A stretch of DNA of 64,000 nt from Duganella sp. BJB476 (GTDB taxonomy: Bacteria; Pseudomonadota; Gammaproteobacteria; Burkholderiales; Burkholderiaceae_D), in NCBI RefSeq assembly GCF_003416895.1, contig NZ_QVIO01000005.1, positions 186,001 to 250,000 on the forward strand, in the 5' to 3' direction. Of the stretch, positions 57,719 to 64,000 are shown piece after piece. The translations under genes were made by a program, and so were the position numbers. Position 1 is the first letter of the stretch. Every line of letters begins with the position of its first letter. The notes under the pieces are model-generated. The model saw only the letters and a program-made list of their open reading frames with translations, was not told where the DNA came from and made no database searches.

Positions 57719-60700
57719 TCACAAGGCGATGTTCAATGCATCGGCGGCGGCCTTCAGTTCATCCAGCGCGCCTTCAAAATCATATTGTCCCAGCATGCGC
57801 CGCATCTGGCGCGCATGTTCGGCCTGGCCGACGGCGGTCAGCGCGCCGCACAGGCGGTCCAACAGCTTGACGGCGGCGCCGTCGTCCTGCGCCAGCAGGC
57901 GCGCCATCTCATGCGCCAATGCCGTCAGCTCGGCCGTGTCGACGACTTGCGCGGCCGCTGCGGCTTCGTCGGCGGCCGGCTTGTCTTCCATCGACATCGC
58001 CATCGCAATGCGCGCCACCAGGTCGTTCAACTCGCCCGCCATTTCGGCGATGGCTTCGTCGCGGCCCTTGGTCGCGCCCATCGCCAGCATCTGCTCCACC
58101 TTGCCGGCCGCATCGGCCATGCCGCCGGCGCCGATATTGCCGGCCAGTCCCTTGACAGTATGCGCCTCGCGCGTGGCCCCTGCCAGATCGTTGTTCTCGA
58201 TGGCGGTGGCGATGCGCTGCATGGCGTCGATCTGGGTTTCGACAAAGCGCGACAGCAGCTTGCGCATCAGCTTAACATTACCGCCGACTCGCTGTAGCGC
58301 GGCTTCCATGCGCAGGCCGGCGACCACCGGCAGCGCCTCGTCACGGGCCGCGCCGAAAGGCGTTTCGGCCACCGCTTCGGGCGCCAGCGGATTCTTCACC
58401 GTGACCCAGCGCGCCAGCGTGGTGAACAGCTGCGCCACGTCGATAGGCTTGGCGATGAAGTCGTTCATGCCGGCGGCCAGGCACTTCTCCTTGTCGCCGA
58501 CCATGGCGTTGGCGGTCATGGCGATCACCGGCAGGCCGGCGTAGCGCGCGTCCTCGCGCAGCTTGCGGGTGGCGTCGTAGCCGTCCATGACCGGCATCTG
58601 GCAGTCCATCAGCACGCCGTCGTAGTCGGCCACGGCGATTTTCGCCAGCGCCATCGCGCCGTTGACGGCGATGTCGACACGGATACCGGCGTCGCTGAGG
58701 ATCTGCTGCGCCACTTCCTGATTGACCTCGTTGTCCTCGACCAGCAGCAGGTAGGCGCCGCGCATCGCCTCTTCGGCCGCCATGTAGTCGGCGCGACGGC
58801 GCGTGCTGCGGCAACGGCTCAAGTCCTTGCCGAACACGGTGGAAATCGAATCGAGCAGCGTGGACGCGCTGACCGGCTTGTTCAACATGGCGTCGATGGC
58901 GATGCCGCGCGCCTCGTCCATCAGCACGTCGCGGTTGTAGGCGGTGACCATGATGAAGGCCGGCGACTCGGCGCCGGCGGCCACGGCCTGCTCGCGTATC
59001 GCCTGCAGCGCCTCCAGGCCGTTCATGCCGGGCATTTGCCAGTCCAGCAGCACGATATTGAACGGCCGGCCTTCGTTGCGGGCCTGCGCCGCCATGTCGA
59101 CGGCGCGCTGGCCGCTGTCGGCGCAGGCGGCGTTGAACTGCATGGTCGACAGCATGCCCATGAAGATTTCGCGGGCGCTGGCGTTGTCGTCCACCACCAG
59201 CGCGCGCAGGCCGGAAATGTCCGGCAGCGGCAGCGGCGCCTCGACGGTGGCGACGCCGAATACCGCCGTGAAGTAGAAGGTGCTGCCCACGCCGGGCTGG
59301 CTTTCCAGTCCGATCTCGCCGTCCATCAGCTCGACCAAACGCTTGCTGATGGTCAGGCCCAGGCCGGTGCCGCCGTGGTGGCGCGTGGTGGAGGTGTCGG
59401 CCTGCGAGAAGGCCTGGAACAGGCGCGCCTGCTGTTCCGGCGTCAGGCCCGGGCCGGTGTCGCGCACGTCCACGCGCAGGCGCACGCGCTCGTCAGGCAA
59501 GCGCTCCTGCACGTGGATCGTCACCACGATCTCGCCCTGCTGGGTGAACTTGATGGCGTTGTTGGTCAGGTTGATCATCACCTGGCCGAAGCGCAGCGGA
59601 TCGCCGACCAGCGCCTGCGGCACGTCGGGCGCGACATCGAACAGCAGCTCCAGGCCCTTGTCCTGCGCCCGCATGACGGACAGGTCGGCGATATTCGCCA
59701 TCACGTCCTCGACGTAGAAATCGACCTGCTCGAAGGCCAGCTTGCCGGCCTCGATCTTCGAAAAGTCCAGGATGTCGTTGATGATGCCCAGCAGGTTCTT
59801 GGCCGCGCCTTCCACTTTCTCCAGGTAGTTGCGCTGCTTGGGCGTGAGGTCGGTTTGCAGCGCCAGGTGGGTCATGCCGATGATGCCGTTCATCGGCGTG
59901 CGGATCTCGTGGGACATATTGGCCAGGAAGTCGGACTTCATCTTGGTCGCGTCCTCGGCCACCGTCACCGCGCGGCGCAGCTGCTGTTCGGCCGCCAGGC
60001 TGGCCGTCATCAGCTTCAGCGCGTGCAGCAGTTCGCCCGTCTCGTCCTGCGAGGTCACTTCGATCACGGAACTGAGGTCGCCCTGCCCGACGCGCTTGGC
60101 GATGCCGATGGCCGCCTCCAGCGGCCGCGTGATCGAGCGCGCCGAAAAGCCGAAGCCTATCCCCACCAGCACCGCCGCGCCGCCCATCAGCGAAATCAGC
60201 ATCAGCGAAAAATTGATGTCGGCCCGCGCGCGCCCGGCGCTGGCCATCACCTGGCTTTGCTGCAGCTGGCCCAGTATCCGGATCTGCTCCAGCAGGTGAT
60301 CCAGCGCCGGCAGCGCGATCGCGTTCATTTTTTCTTCGGCCTGGTCGCGGTCTTCGGCCTCCACCATGTCGGCCACGGCGATGAAGGTGTTGTAGTAGGC
60401 GGCGCGCGCCTGCTTGACCTTTTCGATCTGCGCCCGCGCTTCCGGCGTGGCGTCCAGCTTGGCCAGCAGTTCCAGCTGGGCGTCGATATCGAGCTTGATG
60501 CGGTCGATGTGGCTGTAGCTGTCGACGCGGTGCTTCTGGTCCTTCTGGATGATCAGCGTGATGATGCGGGTCGCGGCCTCGCGCGATTGCGTATCGATGG
60601 CGTTGATGGCGGCGCTGGCGGCCCAGTCCTGGTGCAGGATATGGTCGCTCTCGCCGCGGATGGCGTAGATGCGGCTCACGCCCACCAGGATCACGCCTAT

Positions 60701-60775
60701 CATCAGCAGGATCAGGATGATGTAGCCGCTGCTGATGCGCGCGCGGATACCCATGTCGCTAAAACGGCGCATCAT
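57719..60775 (-). CDS. Hybrid sensor histidine kinase with two receivers and an HPt domain
   Basis: Membrane kinase of 1018 aa. TM1 ~14-37, periplasmic four-helix-bundle sensor (~38-185), TM2 ~190-211, HAMP ~212-265, HisKA with H289 ([13 protein letters not shown]), HATPase (N box NNAIKFT, G1 DTGPGL, G2 GGTGLGLTI), receiver 1 with D578 ([12 protein letters not shown]), receiver 2 with D724 ([13 protein letters not shown]), HPt with H872 ([12 protein letters not shown]). The last ~110 residues add another helical, HPt-like segment without a clear phosphohistidine. It lies just upstream of the HD-GYP regulator gene. Phospho-flow H289-D-H872-D57 of the HD-GYP protein is inferred. Confidence 0.95.
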   Translation of the reverse strand: MMRRFSDMGIRARISSGYIILILLMIGVILVGVSRIYAIRGESDHILHQDWAASAAINAIDTQSREAATRIITLIIQKDQKHRVDSYSHIDRIKLDIDAQLELLAKLDATPEARAQIEKVKQARAAYYNTFIAVADMVEAEDRDQAEEKMNAIALPALDHLLEQIRILGQLQQSQVMASAGRARADINFSLMLISLMGGAAVLVGIGFGFSARSITRPLEAAIGIAKRVGQGDLSSVIEVTSQDETGELLHALKLMTASLAAEQQLRRAVTVAEDATKMKSDFLANMSHEIRTPMNGIIGMTHLALQTDLTPKQRNYLEKVEGAAKNLLGIINDILDFSKIEAGKLAFEQVDFYVEDVMANIADLSVMRAQDKGLELLFDVAPDVPQALVGDPLRFGQVMINLTNNAIKFTQQGEIVVTIHVQERLPDERVRLRVDVRDTGPGLTPEQQARLFQAFSQADTSTTRHHGGTGLGLTISKRLVELMDGEIGLESQPGVGSTFYFTAVFGVATVEAPLPLPDISGLRALVVDDNASAREIFMGMLSTMQFNAACADSGQRAVDMAAQARNEGRPFNIVLLDWQMPGMNGLEALQAIREQAVAAGAESPAFIMVTAYNRDVLMDEARGIAIDAMLNKPVSASTLLDSISTVFGKDLSRCRSTRRRADYMAAEEAMRGAYLLLVEDNEVNQEVAQQILSDAGIRVDIAVNGAMALAKIAVADYDGVLMDCQMPVMDGYDATRKLREDARYAGLPVIAMTANAMVGDKEKCLAAGMNDFIAKPIDVAQLFTTLARWVTVKNPLAPEAVAETPFGAARDEALPVVAGLRMEAALQRVGGNVKLMRKLLSRFVETQIDAMQRIATAIENNDLAGATREAHTVKGLAGNIGAGGMADAAGKVEQMLAMGATKGRDEAIAEMAGELNDLVARIAMAMSMEDKPAADEAAAAAQVVDTAELTALAHEMARLLAQDDGAAVKLLDRLCGALTAVGQAEHARQMRRMLGQYDFEGALDELKAAADALNIAL

Positions 60776-60787
60776 GCTTCCTTCAGG

Positions 60788-60982
60788 TTAGCCGGCCGGC
60801 CTGGGATGGTCGGCAATATGCTGTTTCAGACAATCCGGACACCAGCAGCTGGCGCCCGGCGCGGACGGCACCGGCAACGACGCCGGCAAATACGTGCACC
60901 AGCAAGGCTGGGCCGGCGCCGCCGGATCGGCGTCCACCATGGCGCAGCTGAATTGGACGCCGCAGCGCGAACAGGTGCTCAT
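60788..60982 (-). CDS. Small cysteine-rich CWC-type protein
   Basis: Protein of 64 aa with CSRCGVQFSC at its start, PCWCTYLPA in the middle and CWCPDCLKQH near the end; these match the cysteine-rich CWC family, which probably binds zinc. Function unknown. It lies between an anti-sigma-like gene and the hybrid kinase, in the same direction. Confidence 0.8.
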   Translation of the reverse strand: MSTCSRCGVQFSCAMVDADPAAPAQPCWCTYLPASLPVPSAPGASCWCPDCLKQHIADHPRPAG

Positions 60983-60991
60983 GGCGCGCGC

Positions 60992-61237
60992 CTACGAGTG
61001 ATGATGTCCCGCGTGCTCGTCGTCGTCCAGCGGCGGCGGGCTGTCGTCCGGGAAGCGGTGCATGGCGGTGCGCAGCAGCGACATCTGGCCGTTGAAGCGG
61101 GTGCAGGCGTCGCAGACCATCAGGTGCAGCCGCATGCGGGTGCGTTCGATGAAGGACAAATTGCGGTCCATCCCCTCCGACACCAGCCGGTGCACTTCAC
61201 GGCAGGTCGGTTTCAAGCCGGTTTTATGTGGTTCCAT
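60992..61237 (-). CDS. Zinc-finger (zf-HC2-type) anti-sigma-like protein
   Basis: Protein of 81 aa with the ZAS-type motif: RLHLMVCDACTRF (H-x3-C-x2-C). The N-terminal CREVHRLVSEGMDRNLSFIE resembles zf-HC2 starts. No transmembrane segment, so it would be a soluble, redox- or zinc-sensing anti-sigma. A His/Asp-rich tail (DDDEHAGHHHS) could bind metal. It follows the ECF sigma gene by 24 bp and is its likely partner. Confidence 0.88.
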   Translation of the reverse strand: MEPHKTGLKPTCREVHRLVSEGMDRNLSFIERTRMRLHLMVCDACTRFNGQMSLLRTAMHRFPDDSPPPLDDDEHAGHHHS

Positions 61238-61261
61238 AGTCGCAGACAGTAAGTGGCGCGG

Positions 61262-61837
61262 TCACGTGGCCTGGCGGTTGCCAAACCAGTTCAAGTCCAG
61301 GCATTCGCGCAGACGCATGCGGGCCCGGTACAGGAGCACCCAGGCATTAGACGTTGTAATCGCCAGTTCCTTACAAATTTCGTCGGTTTCCAGCTCCAGC
61401 CATTCGCGCATCATGAAAATGCGGGCGGTCTTGGCGGGCAGCTTTTCCAGGCAAATCTCCAGCACCTTGAAGAAATCCTTCTGCTCCAGCGTGGCATCCG
61501 GATCGCCCCAGGCCATCGGCTGATTAACGGTGTGGCCGTCGGCCTTGAACAGCGAATCGATGGCGTCGTCCTCGGACTGGTCCTCGGCGGTGTCGATCTG
61601 GCGCTCGCGCGAGCTGGCGCGCAGGCAGTCGATGATCTTGAACTTCAGGATGCCCGTCACATAAGTGCGCAGGGAAGACTGTCCATTGAAGCGTTCGGGC
61701 TTTTCCAGCACGGCGATCAGCGCGTCCTGGACCGCGTCTTCGGCCATGGCTTGATTCCGTATTTGCAACTGTGCAAATCTAACAAGCAGGGGGCGCATGA
61801 CTTCCAGCTGGCGGTGAAGGGTATCGATAGGGCTCAT
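61262..61837 (-). CDS. RNA polymerase ECF sigma factor
   Basis: Sigma-70 family factor of the ECF group, 191 aa. Region 2: FAQLQIRNQAMAEDAVQDAL, then ALIAVLEKPERFNGQSSLRT (2.2-2.4, with YVTGILKFKIID). Region 4: LPAKTARIFMMREWLELETD, EICKELAITTSNAWVLLYRA. A linker of charged residues (SSRERQIDTAEDQSEDDA) separates them. First of a transcript with the anti-sigma-like, CWC, kinase and HD-GYP genes. Its own target promoters are unknown. Confidence 0.93.
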   Translation of the reverse strand: MSPIDTLHRQLEVMRPLLVRFAQLQIRNQAMAEDAVQDALIAVLEKPERFNGQSSLRTYVTGILKFKIIDCLRASSRERQIDTAEDQSEDDAIDSLFKADGHTVNQPMAWGDPDATLEQKDFFKVLEICLEKLPAKTARIFMMREWLELETDEICKELAITTSNAWVLLYRARMRLRECLDLNWFGNRQAT

Positions 61838-61952
61838 ATGACGGCCAGCGTATCGGATGATCTCTGAAAATACAACCGGATAGCCCTATAATGCATGGTT
61901 GATTGCAGCATCAGGCTGTAAAATTGCACAAAATTTTCTAACCGGACTCGCC

Positions 61953-62876
61953 ATGACCCAACTAAGCAACCTTAACTTAGGCATGACTGACGACTTGACC
62001 GCGGTGGCGCCGCAGATCAAGGCGCAGATCCTGGCTGAGGCCCTGCCCTACATCCGTAATTTCCATGGCAAGACCATTGTCATCAAATACGGTGGCAACG
62101 CAATGACCGACGAACGCCTGAAACACGGCTTCGCGCGCGATGTCATTTTGCTCAAACTGGTGGGCATGAACCCGGTCGTGGTGCACGGCGGCGGTCCGCA
62201 GATCGACAACGCGCTGAAAAAAATCGGCAAGCAAGGCACTTTCGTGCAGGGCATGCGCATCACCGACGAAGAAACCATGGAAGTGGTGGAGTGGGTGCTG
62301 GGCGGCGAAGTCCAGCAGGACATCGTGATGCTGATTAATCACTACGGCGGCCAGGCCGTGGGCCTGACCGGCAAGGACGGCGGCCTGATACGCGCCAAGA
62401 AGATGGCCATGCCGGACAAGGACAATCCGGGCCAGTTCCTCGACATCGGCTTCGTCGGCGAGATCGACGCGATCAACCCGGCCGTGGTCAAGGCGCTGCA
62501 GGACGACGCCTTCATTCCGATCATTTCGCCGATCGGCTTCGGCCAGGATGGCCAGGCGTACAACATCAACGCCGACGTCGTCGCCGGCAAGATCGCCGAG
62601 ATCCTGAAGGCTGAAAAGCTGATCATGATGACCAACATCGCCGGCGTGCAGGACAAGCAGGGCAACCTGGTGACCGACCTGTCGGCGCGCGAGATCGACG
62701 AGATGTTCGCCGACGGGACGATTTCGGGCGGCATGCTGCCTAAAATTTCATCAGCCCTGGACGCGGCCAAGTCCGGCGTCAACACGGTGCACATCATCGA
62801 CGGGCGAATTGAACACAGTTTATTGCTCGAGGTGTTGACCGAACAGGCTTTTGGCACTATGATCCGGTCTCACTGA
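61953..62876 (+). CDS. argB: Acetylglutamate kinase
   Basis: Second step of arginine synthesis, phosphorylating N-acetyl-L-glutamate; 307 aa. ATG 61953 is chosen; the longer frame to 61899 has no support. Amino-acid kinase motifs: [71 protein letters not shown] and [20 protein letters not shown]. The long N-terminal helix ([20 protein letters not shown]) precedes the fold. Feedback inhibition by arginine is typical of this class in betaproteobacteria but not shown here. Terminator-like hairpin follows. Confidence 0.97.
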   Translation: MTQLSNLNLGMTDDLTAVAPQIKAQILAEALPYIRNFHGKTIVIKYGGNAMTDERLKHGFARDVILLKLVGMNPVVVHGGGPQIDNALKKIGKQGTFVQGMRITDEETMEVVEWVLGGEVQQDIVMLINHYGGQAVGLTGKDGGLIRAKKMAMPDKDNPGQFLDIGFVGEIDAINPAVVKALQDDAFIPIISPIGFGQDGQAYNINADVVAGKIAEILKAEKLIMMTNIAGVQDKQGNLVTDLSAREIDEMFADGTISGGMLPKISSALDAAKSGVNTVHIIDGRIEHSLLLEVLTEQAFGTMIRSH

Positions 62877-62884
62877 AAAAACGG

Positions 62885-62918
62885 CGATGCACTTCTAGCC
62901 GCGATTTCAAGTGCATCG
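62885..62918. terminator. Hairpin after argB, before tRNA-Thr
   Basis: CGATGCACTT (62885-62894) and AAGTGCATCG (62909-62918) form a perfect 10-bp stem with a 14-base loop. No strong T-run follows, so it may be a processing signal or weak terminator rather than an efficient one. Confidence 0.6.
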
Positions 62919-62930
62919 TCATACCAGTAC

Positions 62931-63005
<75 letters not shown>

Positions 63006-63040
63006 TTTCTGCAATACCCTTCCTGTAGCACCCTCCCCGT

Positions 63041-63970
63041 TTAGTAAATCCGCTCTACCGTCATGCCGCGTTTGCGCAGCAGTTCCGGCACGCTTCCGTT
63101 ACCGACCAAATGCAGTATGCCGATCGCCGCCACGCTATTGTTATCGCGCGCCATCAGCTTGGCCATGCCGTCGGCCAGCGTGGGATTGCGTCCGTCCAGC
63201 AGCACCTTCTGCACGAAGCGGCCGGAAAAGCTGTCGTCCATCTCTGCCTTGAGCGCCAGCGCGTCCAGCGCGATGACATCGGCCTTGCGCCAGGCGTCGG
63301 CGATCTCGCGCGCCTGGTTGGCCTGCTCCTTGTCCTCGATGCCGGCGATGGCCTCTTGCAGGAAGACCAGCTGCTCGGCGGCGCTCATCTGGTCGAACAG
63401 CGCCATCTGGCTCTCGGCCGATTCCAGCTCGACCACTTTCTGGCCGCGCGCGTGCGCCTGCCGCGACAAATGGGCATCCACCGCCAGCGCCGCCTCGTAA
63501 CCCTGGGCCGAGAACTCGCTCACCGTCAGCAGGCTGGCCAGCAGCCAGGGCTTCATCGCCGCCACGGTCTCCGGTTCGATGTTGTACTGCTTGAGCAGGC
63601 GGTCCAGCCGCTGCCGCCAGTCGGCCGACAGTTCCGGTCCGGCCGGGCCGCCCCTGGTCAGCATGCCGTGGCGCTGCACGGCGCGCATCAGCGGCTGCTG
63701 GTCGCCCAGCGGATCGATCTCCAGCGCCAGCACCGGCGCCTTCTTCAACGCGGCGGCAATGCGCGGCTCCAGCGGATAGAAGTCGGCCGCGCCGACGTGG
63801 ATGGTGCCAAACAGGTACAGTGTATGTCCGCCCTGCTGCACCTTGAACAAGGCGCCGTGGTTGGGTACTTGGACCTTGTCGGCGGCCCACGCCGGCGTGA
63901 GCATAAGGTAGGACAATGAGAACAAAGTCCAGAACATCACTATAATCTGGCGCTGAATGGCTACCCGCAT
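63041..63970 (-). CDS. TraB/GumN family protein, secreted
   Basis: Exported protein of 309 aa of the TraB/PrgY/GumN superfamily, related to Tiki-type metalloproteases. Signal peptide near MFWTLFSLSYLMLTPAWA (about residues 12-29), cleaved at WAA-D. Motifs: LYLFGTIHVGAADFYPLEPR (G-T-x-H), ALEIDPLGDQQ (E), and near the end AAIGILHLVGNGSVPELLRK (G-x-x-H-x-x-G). The conserved His and Glu fit a metal site. Function in bacteria is unknown. The start codon lies 31 bp from the window end. Confidence 0.9.
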   Translation of the reverse strand: MRVAIQRQIIVMFWTLFSLSYLMLTPAWAADKVQVPNHGALFKVQQGGHTLYLFGTIHVGAADFYPLEPRIAAALKKAPVLALEIDPLGDQQPLMRAVQRHGMLTRGGPAGPELSADWRQRLDRLLKQYNIEPETVAAMKPWLLASLLTVSEFSAQGYEAALAVDAHLSRQAHARGQKVVELESAESQMALFDQMSAAEQLVFLQEAIAGIEDKEQANQAREIADAWRKADVIALDALALKAEMDDSFSGRFVQKVLLDGRNPTLADGMAKLMARDNNSVAAIGILHLVGNGSVPELLRKRGMTVERIY

Positions 63971-64000
63971 GGCTTCCTTGGATGACTGACTTGAAGTGAA

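Noticed and set aside
59036-61252. 738-codon plus-strand frame over the hybrid kinase
   Set aside because: Low-complexity Arg/His/Gln/Gly product; all kinase, receiver and HPt motifs are on the minus strand.
62885-62918. Strong Rho-independent terminator after argB
   Set aside because: The stem is perfect but no T-run follows, so it is recorded only as a hairpin with uncertain role.

Overview
The window looks like chromosomal DNA of a high-GC betaproteobacterium, most probably an Oxalobacteraceae member of the Duganella/Massilia/Rugamonas group. This is inferred from gene content (ohr, argB, ettA, kup, a LivFGHM-type acyl-CoA locus, a polyhydroxybutyrate-depolymerase-type esterase), ATGA-coupled operons and strong G/C bias at third codon positions. 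No rRNA or CRISPR array is visible; one tRNA-Thr(GGT) is present near the right edge.

Region 1 (1-5.9 kb) is the cargo end of a type VI secretion locus. A VgrG truncated by the window start ends in a transthyretin-like adaptor. It overlaps by ATGA a 539-aa effector with a PD-(D/E)xK nuclease domain of the PoNe type, followed by its DUF1910/DUF1911 (PoNi) immunity gene. Behind that lies the last ~70 codons of a second toxin, coupled to an intact orphan Imm52 immunity gene.

Region 2 (about 6.16-13.85 kb) is a compact, AT-richer Tn7-like transposon: tnsA-tnsB-tnsC on the plus strand and two different tniQ genes on the minus strand. It is bounded by inverted arrays of an AGTCGC-core motif spaced exactly 20 bp apart (two on the left, three on the right). 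No cas genes or recognisable cargo proteins are seen. A promoter-terminator pair on the minus strand next to tnsA predicts a ~60-nt small RNA. A ~90-bp relic of an IS21-like end pair with a 7-bp direct repeat sits between tnsC and the tniQ genes.

Region 3 (14-31 kb) is ordinary chromosome: ohr with a clear promoter/operator, elaA, and a two-component system (NtrC-type regulator plus kinase) divergent from an HlyD-ABC-FtsX-FtsX operon that carries a near-consensus sigma-54 promoter and upstream dyads. An FKBP lipoprotein, kup, rarD, ettA and an outer-membrane beta-barrel follow.

Region 4 (31-48 kb) holds alkB, several small conserved proteins, MgtC, an aminopeptidase P, a decayed higBA pair (the first nine higB codons plus intact higA), an SDR pseudogene and a Crp/Fnr regulator. 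The regulator is divergent from a long acyl-CoA ligase / branched-chain-type ABC transporter / PaaK-like operon that appears to import and CoA-activate an organic acid.

Region 5 (48-64 kb) has hpt, a TPR protein, a membrane-anchored AraC regulator, an amidohydrolase, an NMO-like flavoprotein, a metallo-beta-lactamase-fold/DUF1289 pair and a CopG-like regulator that probably autoregulates an esterase operon. It ends with a signalling block (ECF sigma, zinc-finger anti-sigma, CWC protein, hybrid kinase with HPt, HD-GYP response regulator), argB, tRNA-Thr and a TraB/GumN protein.
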